64,000 nucleotides of DNA from JBMNGO01 sp050949885 (GCA_050949885.1 JBMNGO010000001.1:124001-188000), one strand, 5' to 3'; numbered from the stretch's first letter, positions 23,729-33,701 are shown. The notes: a model not told the origin generated them from the letters alone. Translations and numbers: made by a program.

Positions 23729-25090
23729 TTAATTCGTCCTCCTCATTAAGGCATAAAACATACCATCAGTATTGTACTTACCCGGCATAATAGTCAACAT
23801 TCCTTTACTGGCACTTATTTTATCATTATGTTCCAATGGGAAAAAGGCTATTTTGGAAGCGAAGCTTTCCAGAGCAAAGTTCCCTCCCGAAAGAAACCCT
23901 TCTACTACCTTTTCGTTTTCTTCTGCCCCGATTGTACATGTACTGTACAATAGAAGGCCTCCTTTTCTTACCATTTCCCCGGCGTGCAAAAGGAGACTAC
24001 GTTGCAGCTGAGCCAACTCCTTAAGGTCCTGAGGGCTGCGGTGCCACCTTAAATCAGCCCTTCGGTTTAACACCCCCAAACCGGAGCAGGGAGCATCCAA
24101 TAAGACCTTATCAGCCTTTTCACGGAGATCAGCACCCCGGCCAAGATCAGCCACCAATGTTTCTACATTGGTAATCCCTAAGCGACTGCAGTTCTCTTTC
24201 AGAACTTTCAGTTTATGAGGGTAAAGATCAATAGCCCAAATTTTTCCCCGGTTCTCCATCATCTCTGCCAAGTGAGTAGTCTTTCCCCCTACTCCGCAAC
24301 ACAAATCAAATACCAGATTACCTGGATGGGGCTCTAATATGGCAGCAGCAAGCATGGATGCTTCATTTTGCACATAGTATAAACCCTTCTGAAATGAATC
24401 CAATTCAGTAAGCGGATTGGGGGATGATTCTACCACAATACCCCAGGGGACAAGAGAATTGGGAACAGCCGATACTTTTTCCCTTTCCAGTATTGATAGC
24501 AACTGTTCACGTTGGGTTTTTAATGTATTGGTCCTCAAGGTAACCAGGGGAGGCTCATTAAAATACTTCATAACCTTTTCAGCTTCTTCACTTCCCAGGC
24601 TCTCCACCAGATAACTAACTATCCACTCCGGGAAGGAATAAAAAACAGCCAAAAAATGCCGGGGATCCCGTGGATACTTGATATTATGGCGATTTCTGAT
24701 TATATTGCGTAATACCCCGTTACAGACCCCGGCCAGTTTTGCATTAGCCTTTTTTTTGCACAGTGTTACCGCATCATTAACACAAGCATAGGCAGGAATT
24801 TTATCCATAAATAATATTTGATACAATGCTACTCTAAGGATATTACGAAACCATAAATTCTTCAGAATTTTGGGGTCTTGCAGAAAAAGGTCAAGCACCC
24901 AATCCAGGTGCTTTGACATCCTTACAGTTCCATTTACTATTTGGGTAAGCAGGTTTCTATCACTGGTGAGCAATTTGTTTTTGTCTAAGGTCTCTTTCAA
25001 GATCAGATTGGAATAAAGCCCTTTCTCCAAAACCTGCCAAACCAGTTCAACTGCCAGTTCCCTTACTGTTTCAGCTTTCTTTCCATTCAT
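23729..25090 (-). CDS. rsmB: 16S rRNA m5C967 methyltransferase
   Basis: About 453 residues. An N-terminal NusB-like RNA-binding domain (about 1-150) and a Rossmann methyltransferase with VFDLCCGVGGKTTHLAEMM, DAPCSGLGVLNRRADLRW and the nucleophile-bearing YSTCT motif. The start is taken as the ATG at 25090; a TTG one codon earlier is also possible. Follows the membrane peptidase gene by 3 bp. Confidence 0.95.
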   Translation of the reverse strand: MNGKKAETVRELAVELVWQVLEKGLYSNLILKETLDKNKLLTSDRNLLTQIVNGTVRMSKHLDWVLDLFLQDPKILKNLWFRNILRVALYQILFMDKIPAYACVNDAVTLCKKKANAKLAGVCNGVLRNIIRNRHNIKYPRDPRHFLAVFYSFPEWIVSYLVESLGSEEAEKVMKYFNEPPLVTLRTNTLKTQREQLLSILEREKVSAVPNSLVPWGIVVESSPNPLTELDSFQKGLYYVQNEASMLAAAILEPHPGNLVFDLCCGVGGKTTHLAEMMENRGKIWAIDLYPHKLKVLKENCSRLGITNVETLVADLGRGADLREKADKVLLDAPCSGLGVLNRRADLRWHRSPQDLKELAQLQRSLLLHAGEMVRKGGLLLYSTCTIGAEENEKVVEGFLSGGNFALESFASKIAFFPLEHNDKISASKGMLTIMPGKYNTDGMFYALMRRTN

Positions 25091-25093
25091 CAA

Positions 25094-25771
25094 CTAGTTA
25101 TCATCGCCTCCGGCAAAGATCATTATATAATACAGAAGGTTGGCTATAGCTGCCAAAGTTGCAGCAATATAAGTAAAAGCAGCTGCACTCAAAACCTCTT
25201 TAACCATCGGCACTTCATCACTGGTTACCAATCCTGCTTCCTGCAACTGAACTACGGCCCGACGGGAGGCATTGAGCTCAACGGGCAGAGTGACTACATG
25301 AAAAAGGACTACTGCCGAAAATAGCACTATACCCAGGAATACCCAGCCCATGTTTTGCATTAACATACCTACTAGTAATATAGGAAATGAGGCCGATGAT
25401 GCAAAATTAGTAACCGGAACCATTCTATGCCTTAATTCCAAGGGTCCATACTGCTGATGGTGTTGAATAGCATGACCTACTTCATGAGCAGCTACGCCTA
25501 TAGCAGCAATAGAATTATGTCCATAAACAGTTTCAGATAACCGAACAGTATAATCCCGGGGGTCATAATGATCTGACAGGCTGCCTCTGACTGGCTGTAC
25601 GCTAACTTTACCGGCCATTCCGTTTCTGCGCAGAATAGTACCGGCTACCTCAGCGCCAGAAATTCCGCGAGAAGCACGAACCCGAGAATACTTCTCAAAG
25701 GTCGACTTCACCTTGAATTGGGCATACATCGACAGTAACAAAGCAGGTAGTATTAAAATTAAGTAGCTCAT
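25094..25771 (-). CDS. Neutral zinc membrane metallopeptidase (YugP family)
   Basis: 225 residues. An N-terminal membrane helix (about 2-18), then a zinc-protease signature HEVGHAIQHHQ (96-106), then two or three C-terminal helices (FPILLVGMLM, VFLGIVLFSAVVLFHVV, AIANLLYYIMIF). This matches the DUF/peptidase_MA-like YugP family found beside fmt and rsmB in many Clostridia. Substrate unknown. The ATG overlaps the DUF116 stop as ATGA. Confidence 0.85.
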   Translation of the reverse strand: MSYLILILPALLLSMYAQFKVKSTFEKYSRVRASRGISGAEVAGTILRRNGMAGKVSVQPVRGSLSDHYDPRDYTVRLSETVYGHNSIAAIGVAAHEVGHAIQHHQQYGPLELRHRMVPVTNFASSASFPILLVGMLMQNMGWVFLGIVLFSAVVLFHVVTLPVELNASRRAVVQLQEAGLVTSDEVPMVKEVLSAAAFTYIAATLAAIANLLYYIMIFAGGDDN

Positions 25772-26526
25772 TCTAATCCTCCTTTACACATAGTTTCAAC
25801 AGCATTCTTAACATCTTCAATATTTACATCAGTATTTATACAGGGTCCATGAGGACGACAATTCAATACTCCCATAACCGGCAATACTCCCATATCCTGA
25901 ATCCCCGAAGAAAGATCCCGTTCACAGGCAATTGCCACAACCGCCCTTGGCTGTCTCTCTTTAATGAATTTTCTGGCTAGGGTTCCACCTGTGGCCACTA
26001 TTAGTGATACCTGGTAGTCTTTGGCCAGTTTCTTTAAATCAGCAATTTTACATTTTCCGCATTCTTTGCAGTTTTCTACATCAATAGTAATTTTAAATGG
26101 ACATTCGGAATTTTGCAAACAATGAGGAGCCAGGATCATAATCCTTTCTCCAGGAATTTCTATTTGTTTGGAAGATACCAGGTAATTGTTTACAGCAATA
26201 AAGGACCCTAAAATCTTCTCTTTTTCGATTCCAAATAACTTGCCGATCAGCAAGGTTACCGGAAATAATAATTCATTCGACAACAGGGTTAGGCTTTCCA
26301 GCGAAGGTATGCTTTTTGACCTGATGATCATCATTACTATAGCCATAATACCCAAGGCTAATATAGTAAGAGTAATTACAGCTACTGATATAATCGCAAT
26401 TGAGAGTATTTGCCCCCAAAGCAGATCCCTTTGGTAAAAAAGAAACCAAATTAGACCAGTGATAATAGCCGTAAAAAGCAAACTAGCCGCCAAGAGACCG
26501 ATATAAACCCTCTTTTTCACTTCCAA
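25768..26526 (-). CDS. DUF116 membrane protein
   Basis: 252 residues. Two N-terminal membrane helices (about 9-30 and 39-68), then a cytosolic domain with cysteines: CLQNSECPFKI, CKECGKCKI, ACERDLSSGI and NCRPHGPC. The C-x2-C-x2-C arrangement suggests a metal or iron-sulfur site. The family sits by tradition between fmt and the YugP peptidase in Clostridia. TTG start 1 bp after the fmt stop, with GGGGGAAGG as ribosome site. Function unknown. Confidence 0.82.
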   Translation of the reverse strand: MEVKKRVYIGLLAASLLFTAIITGLIWFLFYQRDLLWGQILSIAIISVAVITLTILALGIMAIVMMIIRSKSIPSLESLTLLSNELLFPVTLLIGKLFGIEKEKILGSFIAVNNYLVSSKQIEIPGERIMILAPHCLQNSECPFKITIDVENCKECGKCKIADLKKLAKDYQVSLIVATGGTLARKFIKERQPRAVVAIACERDLSSGIQDMGVLPVMGVLNCRPHGPCINTDVNIEDVKNAVETMCKGGLE

Positions 26527-26527
26527 G

Positions 26528-27475
26528 TTAACCTTCCCCCTGATTCCCCATAACGGTTCCCGGTTTTATACTGTAACCCTTAAGGAATTCTCCTGAAGGC
26601 ATACGCTTTTTACCTGCTTTTTGGACTTCCAATATTTCTAGAATCCCCTTCCCTGTTACAACGCTAAAGCTTTTTGGAGCAACTTTTACAACTTGCCCTA
26701 TCACCCCGCTTTCATGGGTGCTATCAATCTGACATCTAAAAATTTTAAGCTTTTCCCCACCGATAAATGTATAAGCACCTGGTTGAGGACTCAGTGCCCT
26801 GACCTGATTAATAATCCTTTCTGCAGTATCTGACCATATTATTAGTTCATCTTCACTCTTTATCATAGAAGCATAGGATGCCTGATTATTATCCTGTTTG
26901 GTCCTTGGTACCGGTTGCCTGCTGGCTAACAGGTCAACTGTTTTCATCAAGAGTTCGGCTCCTTCATCAGCCAGAAGGGACTCTAGTTGGCCATGATCCA
27001 TGGAATCTGCAATGGCCACCTTAGTCTGGAGTATAATGTCTCCGGTATCCAAACCCTCATCCATAAACATAGTTGATATCCCCGTTATTTTCTCCCCGGC
27101 CATAATAGCCCTTTGAATGGGGGCAGCTCCTCGGTACCGGGGAAGCAGTGAGGCATGCACATTAATACAACCCAAGGGAGGCAGGGTGAGGATATCCCGG
27201 GGAATAATCTGACCATATGCTACTACTACTATTAGATCCGGTTTGAGGCTCTTGACGAGTTCAAGAGCAGCAGGATCTTTTATGCTACTAGGCTGGAAAA
27301 CCCGTACATTATGCAAAACCGCAGCTTCCTTAACCGGGGTATAACTTATTCTTTTTCCCCGTCCGCGGGGACGGTCAGGCTGACTTATTACCCCCACAAC
27401 ACCATAAGATGATTCAATTAGTTTGATTAAAGAGGGTACCGCAAATTTTGAAGTACCCATAAATACTATTTTCAC
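26528..27475 (-). CDS. fmt: Methionyl-tRNA formyltransferase
   Basis: Formylates initiator Met-tRNA. About 315 residues from a GTG at 27475, which has GGAGG 6 nt upstream and gives the family N-terminus KIVFMGTSKFAVPSL; longer starts would overlap def. Motifs QPDRPRGRG, NVHASLLPRYRGAAPIQ (catalytic region with Asn-His), MDEGLDTGDI. Coupled with def, the deformylase that reverses the mark, 25 bp upstream. Confidence 0.96.
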   Translation of the reverse strand: MKIVFMGTSKFAVPSLIKLIESSYGVVGVISQPDRPRGRGKRISYTPVKEAAVLHNVRVFQPSSIKDPAALELVKSLKPDLIVVVAYGQIIPRDILTLPPLGCINVHASLLPRYRGAAPIQRAIMAGEKITGISTMFMDEGLDTGDIILQTKVAIADSMDHGQLESLLADEGAELLMKTVDLLASRQPVPRTKQDNNQASYASMIKSEDELIIWSDTAERIINQVRALSPQPGAYTFIGGEKLKIFRCQIDSTHESGVIGQVVKVAPKSFSVVTGKGILEILEVQKAGKKRMPSGEFLKGYSIKPGTVMGNQGEG

Positions 27476-27500
27476 AGCTGTCCTCCGGCTAAATATCTTG

Positions 27501-27974
27501 TTAATCCTCATCATCTTCAAGTCTTTTTATTTCTCTGGCTTTATCAATGAAAAGAATCCCATCCAAATGGTCAATCTCATGCTGGAAAGCCCTGGCCAAA
27601 AGGGGATCATCCTCTACGTCCACGGTGATTTCTTTTCCTTCCCTATTGATTCCCTTGACTGACAATTTGGCTTTTCTTTTTACCAATCCTACAACTTTCG
27701 GAATACTCAAGCATCCCTCGGTAGCTTCCTGTATACCCTCAGAGCGGATTATTTCCGGATTAATCATTTCAATAAGATTGTCCCCAATGTCTATAACTAT
27801 GATCCGTTTTGCTACCCCGATTTGCGGTGCTGCCAATCCCAGACCATTAAAGGCATATAAAGTATCTTTCATATTATCTAAAAGCCTAATCACTCCGCCA
27901 TTGATATTCTTAACCGGCAGGGCTTTTTCTCTTAATACTTCATTGGGAACAGTTACAACCTGGTAAACTGCCAT
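27501..27974 (-). CDS. def: Peptide deformylase
   Basis: Removes the formyl group from nascent proteins; an Fe/Zn enzyme. 157 residues with all three motifs: GLAAPQIG (46-53), EGCLSIP (Cys88) and HEIDH (132-136). ATG with AAGGGGGAA upstream. Located priA-def-fmt, as in Bacillus. Confidence 0.97.
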   Translation of the reverse strand: MAVYQVVTVPNEVLREKALPVKNINGGVIRLLDNMKDTLYAFNGLGLAAPQIGVAKRIIVIDIGDNLIEMINPEIIRSEGIQEATEGCLSIPKVVGLVKRKAKLSVKGINREGKEITVDVEDDPLLARAFQHEIDHLDGILFIDKAREIKRLEDDED

Positions 27975-27986
27975 ACGTTTTCCCCC

Positions 27987-30380
27987 TTACATGGTTACTA
28001 GCGGATTAATATCTATTTCCAGTTTAATACCCTCTTTTTTCCCTACCCCTTTATCTATTATATACTTACCAATGCTCCGTAATAATAATAAATTATCACA
28101 TTTAACCACCAATTGTATCCGAAACCGGTTGCGCAATTTGTATATGGGACATGGTGCCGGACCCATTATTAAGAGATCTTCTTCTTTGGCATCAGTTATC
28201 TGTACTATTTCTTCCTTCAACCACCAAGATATCCTCTCGGCTAGTTTTTCTTTTGGGGAAGAAACAACAAATCGCAGCAAACTGGAAAAGGGCGGGTAGT
28301 CTAATAAACAGCGCATTTCTATCTCCTTGCTAAAAAAACTGGTAAAATCCTGCTGGGCCGCCACTTCAACAACCCAGTTATCAGGGTTATAGGTTTGTAA
28401 AACCACTTCCCCAGGCATGTTCCGTCTTCCTGCCCTTCCGGCTGCTTGCACCACCAGCTGAAAACACCTCTCGGCTGCACGAAAATCCGGCAGATTAAGC
28501 ATACCATCTACATCCACAATTCCCACTAATGATACCTCAGGAAAGTCAAAACCTTTGGCAACCATTTGAGTTCCCACCAAAATATCAATAACTCTTTCCT
28601 TCATCTGTTGCAAAACTTCTTTTTGTTTGCCGGTTTTTTGGCTGCTATCCAAATCCAGTCTTTGTACCCGGGCTGCTGGGAATAGGCGTTTTATTTCTTC
28701 CTCTACCTTTTGCGTGCCAAATCCTACCATATGTAAGTGTATTCCACCGCATTGGGGGCATCTATTAATATTGTTTATTGTGTGTCCACAATAATGGCAG
28801 ACATATCTTTCATTGTCTTGGTGAAAGGGCATGGCTACCGAACAAAAGGAACAGGAAATAACATTACCGCATTCCCGGCAAACTGTGACCGGAGAATAAC
28901 CCCGACGGTTCAAAAAAAGTATGGTCTGTTCCTTTTTTTGCAGGCAAATGCTGATTTTCTCCCTTAGCAAGGGAGAAATAATGCTCCGGTTACCCTTTTT
29001 AAAGGCTATGCGCATATCTTCTATATGAACTGCAGGAATCGTACCCCTAACCCTTTGGGTTAACTCCAATAGAGTAATTACATTTTTTTGGGCCCAATAA
29101 TACGTTTCAACAGAAGGGGTAGCTGAACCCATGACCAGTACTGCAGACTCCAATCGTGCTCTTTGCCTGGCCACTTCCCGGGCATGGTATTTGGGGGTCT
29201 CTTCCTGTTTGTAGGAAGTCTCCTGCTCCTCATCAATGATTATGAGACCCAATCGGGGCAAGGGAGCAAAGATGGCTGAACGAGTCCCCAGTACCAGTTG
29301 CACTTCTCCCTGCTGAATCTTCTTCCATTCTTCATAGCGCTGGCCTATCGGCATGCTGCTGTGCAAAACAGCCATTCTGCTGATTCTGGCTGAAAAAACT
29401 TCCACCAGATGCCTGGTCAATGCTATTTCTGGAACTAGAACAATCACACCTTTTCCTTGACCTATAGCTGCTTGCGCTGCCTGGAGATATATTTCGGTTT
29501 TTCCGCTGCCGGTAACCCCAAATAAGAGGAATTCCCTTCTTTGTTCGGACAGGATAGCGTCCTTAATAAGCCCCACAGCCTTCTCCTGTTCCCTGGTAAG
29601 CACCGGAGGATTCTGGAAGTTACATTGCCCATGTTGTTCCAGGGTTAGAAAACCCTTGTCTACCAGTGCCTTGGTACAACGGCGGGAAAACAACTTGTCC
29701 AGAATGTCCTGTTTGACTCTTTGGTCGGAGAGAACCATCATTATTGCTGCAGCTTGACGGGGAGCTCTTTTTTGCAGGGGACCAAGATCTCTTGAGGCTA
29801 CAAAATCTTTAATCACATAGAAATAACCTTCAGGGCTCCCCCTCTGGGGCACATAAGTACTAATAACTCCCAGCCAACCCTTATTACGTAATTCTTCCAA
29901 CTCTCGCCGGGAAGCCAATTTAAGAGCTTCCCTCCATTCTAATTCGCCTTTTTCCCATAAATGAGAGAATAACTGAATGTTTCTGGTCACTTCAGGAATC
30001 GGCTGCTTTTCGTAGTCTGGCTGCTTGATCAAAGGAAATATCACATAAGGCTTTTTTTTATTCAAGGCTCGTGGAATCATGGCATTTAAAGATAACGATA
30101 AGGGACAAAGGTAATACTCGGAAATCCATAAAGCCAATTGGTAAAGATGGCGGTCAAAAACAGGTTCCTCATCCAGGATTCTTTTTATTGATTTATAATT
30201 GCCCACCTGAAGAGGGGTTTTCTCTCCCACGACAAAACCTTCCACCCATCTGGCCCCTAATTCCACCAGAACTCTCTTGCCAAAGGCTACTTTATCCTTT
30301 AATTCTTCAGGAATACAGTAAGTAAAGGTGTGATTAAGTCTTTGCGCAGGTATATCAACCAATACATCAACTCCGAGCAT
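27987..30380 (-). CDS. priA: Primosomal protein N' (replication restart helicase)
   Basis: Reloads the replicative helicase at stalled forks. ~797 residues from the ATG at 30380 (GGAGAG upstream; another ATG 21 nt earlier has a poor site). N-terminal 3'-end-binding domain, helicase motif I GVTGSGKTE, motif II DEEQETSYKQEE (the family norm is DEEH), a zinc region with four C-x2-C knuckles (CRECG, CSFCS, CHYCG, CPQCG), and motif VI QAAGRAGR. Ends 12 bp before def. Confidence 0.95.
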   Translation of the reverse strand: MLGVDVLVDIPAQRLNHTFTYCIPEELKDKVAFGKRVLVELGARWVEGFVVGEKTPLQVGNYKSIKRILDEEPVFDRHLYQLALWISEYYLCPLSLSLNAMIPRALNKKKPYVIFPLIKQPDYEKQPIPEVTRNIQLFSHLWEKGELEWREALKLASRRELEELRNKGWLGVISTYVPQRGSPEGYFYVIKDFVASRDLGPLQKRAPRQAAAIMMVLSDQRVKQDILDKLFSRRCTKALVDKGFLTLEQHGQCNFQNPPVLTREQEKAVGLIKDAILSEQRREFLLFGVTGSGKTEIYLQAAQAAIGQGKGVIVLVPEIALTRHLVEVFSARISRMAVLHSSMPIGQRYEEWKKIQQGEVQLVLGTRSAIFAPLPRLGLIIIDEEQETSYKQEETPKYHAREVARQRARLESAVLVMGSATPSVETYYWAQKNVITLLELTQRVRGTIPAVHIEDMRIAFKKGNRSIISPLLREKISICLQKKEQTILFLNRRGYSPVTVCRECGNVISCSFCSVAMPFHQDNERYVCHYCGHTINNINRCPQCGGIHLHMVGFGTQKVEEEIKRLFPAARVQRLDLDSSQKTGKQKEVLQQMKERVIDILVGTQMVAKGFDFPEVSLVGIVDVDGMLNLPDFRAAERCFQLVVQAAGRAGRRNMPGEVVLQTYNPDNWVVEVAAQQDFTSFFSKEIEMRCLLDYPPFSSLLRFVVSSPKEKLAERISWWLKEEIVQITDAKEEDLLIMGPAPCPIYKLRNRFRIQLVVKCDNLLLLRSIGKYIIDKGVGKKEGIKLEIDINPLVTM

Positions 30381-30403
30381 TACTCTCCTTTTCCCCCCCA
30401 TTA

Positions 30404-30430
30404 ACCAAAAGGCGGGAAGATCCCGCCTTT
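30404..30430 (-). terminator. Terminator after metK
   Basis: A perfect 10-bp GC-rich stem AAAGGCGGGA/TCCCGCCTTT with a 3-nt loop, then TTTTGG on the minus strand. It divides the long housekeeping run between metK and priA, probably only partly because of the short T-run. Confidence 0.75.
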
Positions 30431-30455
30431 ATCTTTATTTTGGTTCCAAACATCC

Positions 30456-31646
30456 TTATAGGCCTGCTTGTTTCCTGATGGCCTCGGCTTTATCGGTTTT
30501 CTCCCAGGTGAATTCCGGTTCATTGCGACCAAAATGACCGTAAGCTGAAGTCTTTTTGAATATTGGTCTTCTTAAATTCAAGTCACGTATAATGGCGCCA
30601 GGACGTAAGTCAAAATTGGCCCTTACCAGACTGACTATTTCCTCTTCAGGGATTTTTCCAGTCCCAAAAGTATCCACTCTTATAGAAATTGGGCTGGCAA
30701 CTCCAATAGCATAGGCCAGTTGAATTTCCAGCCGATCAGCAACACCTGCTGCAACCAAGTTCTTAGCTACATAGCGGGCAGCATAGGCAGCAGAACGATC
30801 AACTTTAGTGGGATCTTTTCCCGAAAAGGCCCCCCCACCATGCCTGGCCATTCCTCCATAGGTGTCAACTATTATTTTTCTTCCAGTCAGACCACAATCA
30901 CCCTGGGGACCACCTATAACAAAGCGACCGGTAGGATTAATGAAAAAACGAGTATGGGAGTCCAACATATTAGCTGGTATAACTTCCCTTATTACCTTGT
31001 CTATAATATCTTTTTCAATAGTCTCGTTACTCACATCTGGATGATGCTGGCAGGATACTACAACCGCATCAACTCTTACCGGCTGGTTACCTTCATACTC
31101 AATTGTTACTTGGGTTTTACCATCAGGCCGTAAATAAGGAACTATCCCCTGTTTCCTAACCTGAGCCAATCTGTAGGCTAGTTTATGCGCAAGGGAGATG
31201 GGCATGGGCATTAGTTCAGGAGTCTCATTACAGGCATAACCAAACATAATCCCTTGATCCCCTGCACCTATCAAGTCATCATTTTGGTTGACAGTTTCTC
31301 CCTTTTTAGCTTCCAGAGCTTGGTTGACTCCCATGGCAATATCGCTGGATTGCTCGTCCAATGAGGTAATAACCGCACAGGTTTCAGAATCAAAACCAAA
31401 CTTGGCCCGGGTATATCCAATTTCTTCAATGGTCTCCCGAACCAGCTTGGGAATATCAACATAACAATTGGTAGTAATTTCCCCAGAAACAAATACTAAG
31501 CCTGTAGTAACCATGGTTTCTGCGGCTACCCGAGCATAAGGATCCTGGCTGATGATCGAGTCCAGTATGGCATCAGAAATACAATCAGAAATCTTATCGG
31601 GATGTCCTTCAGTAACTGACTCAGAAGTAAATAGGCTTTTCGTCAA
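30456..31646 (-). CDS. metK: S-adenosylmethionine synthetase
   Basis: Makes SAM from methionine and ATP. About 396 residues: SLFTSESVTEGHPDK, GAGDQGIMFGYAC, GGGAFSGKDPTKVDRSAAYAARY and the K/D metal-binding residues of the family. A TTG at 31646 is preferred because GGGAGG is 8 nt upstream; the GTG three codons earlier sits on top of the ribosome site. It follows coaBC by 14 bp, with no SAM riboswitch in between. Works with ahcY (2.7 kb) in the methyl cycle. Confidence 0.96.
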   Translation of the reverse strand: MTKSLFTSESVTEGHPDKISDCISDAILDSIISQDPYARVAAETMVTTGLVFVSGEITTNCYVDIPKLVRETIEEIGYTRAKFGFDSETCAVITSLDEQSSDIAMGVNQALEAKKGETVNQNDDLIGAGDQGIMFGYACNETPELMPMPISLAHKLAYRLAQVRKQGIVPYLRPDGKTQVTIEYEGNQPVRVDAVVVSCQHHPDVSNETIEKDIIDKVIREVIPANMLDSHTRFFINPTGRFVIGGPQGDCGLTGRKIIVDTYGGMARHGGGAFSGKDPTKVDRSAAYAARYVAKNLVAAGVADRLEIQLAYAIGVASPISIRVDTFGTGKIPEEEIVSLVRANFDLRPGAIIRDLNLRRPIFKKTSAYGHFGRNEPEFTWEKTDKAEAIRKQAGL

Positions 31647-31660
31647 ATCTACCACCTCCC

Positions 31661-32869
31661 TTATGATATGCCAGGAAGAAGACCTACTGCCCTGTCAATA
31701 ATTGCTGCTGCAACCTCCTCTTTGCGCAGCTTTGGCAAAGCCGTACAACTCAAATCTCTGGCAATGATCGTAACTACATTTGTATCACTGGCAAAACCTG
31801 CACCATCTATGGTAATATCATTGGCAACAATAAAATCGAGATTTTTCTTCTCTAACTTTTGTTTAGCATTATCCAGAAGGTTTTCCGTTTCCGCCGCAAA
31901 ACCTACCATTATTTGACCGGGCTTTTTCCTTTTTCCCAGTTCCTGCAGGATGTCGGGAGTGTTTACCAGTTCAAGAATTATTCGGTCATTCCCGTCTCCC
32001 GTTTTCTTGAGTTTATGGTCAGCGCAAACAGCCGCCCTAAAGTCACCCACTGCTGCAGCGCCAATAATTATGTCACAATCAGGCTGAAGTTTGAGCATAA
32101 TCTGACACATATCTTCAGCAGACCATACTTTAAAGAATTCAACGCCCTCCGGAGGATTAAGAGGCGAATTGCCGCTTACCAGATATACTTTGGCACCTCG
32201 CCGGACAGCCTCCTCAGCAATACGATACCCCATCTTGCCGGTGCTACGGTTGGCTATAAACCTGACCGGATCAATATCTTCGCAGGTGGTTCCTGCATTA
32301 ACTAAAAGGCATTTGCCTTCCAGGTCGTTCTTGGGAAATAGCATTTTCCTTATCTGTTGATAAATCTCCTCTATCTCCGGAAGCCTGCCCGGCCCTACAG
32401 CACCACAAGCCAAGAGTCCACTGGAGGGCTGCATCACCTGATACCCGCGTTTCTTGAGTTTTTGGAGATTCTCCTGCACAACTGCACTATTATACATATT
32501 GCTGTTCATAGCCGGAACCACCAGAACCGGAGCGGTGTTGGCTACTGCTACGGTAGACAGCAAATCATCAGCTATACCATAAGTCATTTTGGCAATCAAA
32601 TTGGCAGTGGCAGGAGCAATTACCAGTAGATCTATTTCCTCCGCGATACCAATATGCTGCACTTTCCATTCCTGGGAATCCTGCCATAAATCGCTTAAGA
32701 CTTCCCGGCCTGTAATGGTCTTAAATGTTAATGGAGTCACAAATTTGGTAGCGCCTTCTGTCATGATTACTATAACTTCAAAACCATCCTTTTTTAATCT
32801 GCTGGCCAGATCAACCACCTTATAAGCAGCAATACCGCCAGAAACGCCCAAGCCAATGGTTTTAACCAT
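31661..32869 (-). CDS. coaBC: Phosphopantothenoylcysteine decarboxylase / synthetase
   Basis: Bifunctional coenzyme A enzyme of about 402 residues. N-terminal FMN-dependent decarboxylase (GLGVSGGIAAYK, the active-site His in VQHIGIAEEIDL, APATANLIAKMTYGIADDLLSTV, PAMNSNMY, and the Cys-bearing GLLACGAVGPGRLPE). C-terminal synthetase with NAGTTCEDIDPVRFIANRSTGKMGY and GAAAVGDFR. The start ATG at 32869 has GGAGG 8 nt upstream. Confidence 0.96.
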   Translation of the reverse strand: MVKTIGLGVSGGIAAYKVVDLASRLKKDGFEVIVIMTEGATKFVTPLTFKTITGREVLSDLWQDSQEWKVQHIGIAEEIDLLVIAPATANLIAKMTYGIADDLLSTVAVANTAPVLVVPAMNSNMYNSAVVQENLQKLKKRGYQVMQPSSGLLACGAVGPGRLPEIEEIYQQIRKMLFPKNDLEGKCLLVNAGTTCEDIDPVRFIANRSTGKMGYRIAEEAVRRGAKVYLVSGNSPLNPPEGVEFFKVWSAEDMCQIMLKLQPDCDIIIGAAAVGDFRAAVCADHKLKKTGDGNDRIILELVNTPDILQELGKRKKPGQIMVGFAAETENLLDNAKQKLEKKNLDFIVANDITIDGAGFASDTNVVTIIARDLSCTALPKLRKEEVAAAIIDRAVGLLPGIS

Positions 32870-32889
32870 TCTCCATGCCTCCAAGTCTT

Positions 32890-33084
32890 TTACTTATTCT
32901 TGTCAACTGTTATTTTTCCTTCCACCATCTCCTGTAGAGCCCGAGAAACCATTAACGACAGGCGGTAGTTTTCATCGTCTTTATAATGCTCTGACAAGAA
33001 TCTGGCCCTTCTGGCGACAGCAACTACCACTGCATATTTACTATCAGCTATGTTGATAAGATCCTTCGTTGAAGGAGTAAACAA
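32890..33084 (-). CDS. rpoZ: RNA polymerase omega subunit
   Basis: 64 residues. PSTKDLINIADSKYAVVVAVARRAR and the RALQEMVEGKI helix match the conserved core of omega. It starts at a TTG with GGGGTGATG upstream. Position between gmk and coaBC is standard for Firmicutes. Confidence 0.93.
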   Translation of the reverse strand: MFTPSTKDLINIADSKYAVVVAVARRARFLSEHYKDDENYRLSLMVSRALQEMVEGKITVDKNK

Positions 33085-33090
33085 TTAACA

Positions 33091-33678
33091 TCACCCCAAA
33101 TAAAGATTCTTAACCTTACAACGCTCTGCTGTAATAATGGCAGAAACTTTTTGCACCGCTTGTTCCAAATCATCATTAACAACTATGTAATCATAATATT
33201 TTGCTTGCTTTAATTCTTCTTCGCAGGCAGCTATGCGCAAGTTAATACTCTCCTTGGAATCTTTTCCCCTCTGTATTAACCTGTGAGCAATCTCCGCCGC
33301 ATTTGGCGGATAAATAAAAATAAAAATCCCATCGGGAATATTCTTTTTAACCTGAAAAGCACCTTGGATGTCTATTTCCAGCAATACATCATTTCCGTTA
33401 TGCAAATTCTCCCAAACAAAGTCTTTGGGGGTTCCATATTTGTTGGAGTATACATTAGCCCATTCCAGAAGCTTGCCCTGGGCAATCATTTGCTCAAATG
33501 CCTCTTCACTGACATAAAAATAATCTTGTCCATCAATTTCCCCGATACGCGGTTTACGGGTAGTAGCAGAAATTGATGCCTTAATATCTTTAAACTGGGC
33601 TAGTAGTTCTGCTTTGATGGTCCCCTTACCGACCCCGGATGGGCCTGAAATTATGAATAACAAGCCTTTCCTGGTCAT
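33091..33678 (-). CDS. gmk: Guanylate kinase
   Basis: Phosphorylates GMP to GDP. 195 residues: P-loop GPSGVGKGTI, SATTRKPRIGEIDGQDYFYVS (GMP-binding), EWANVYSNKYGTPK, DIQGAFQVKK and the lid RLIQRGKDS. Follows remA with 23 bp between them. Confidence 0.97.
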   Translation of the reverse strand: MTRKGLLFIISGPSGVGKGTIKAELLAQFKDIKASISATTRKPRIGEIDGQDYFYVSEEAFEQMIAQGKLLEWANVYSNKYGTPKDFVWENLHNGNDVLLEIDIQGAFQVKKNIPDGIFIFIYPPNAAEIAHRLIQRGKDSKESINLRIAACEEELKQAKYYDYIVVNDDLEQAVQKVSAIITAERCKVKNLYLG

Positions 33679-33701
33679 ATAATTATTCCACTTCCCGTAA
33701 A

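Noticed and set aside
31640..31670. Possible SAM riboswitch before metK
   Set aside because: Only 14 bp separate coaBC and metK; no room or motif for a riboswitch.
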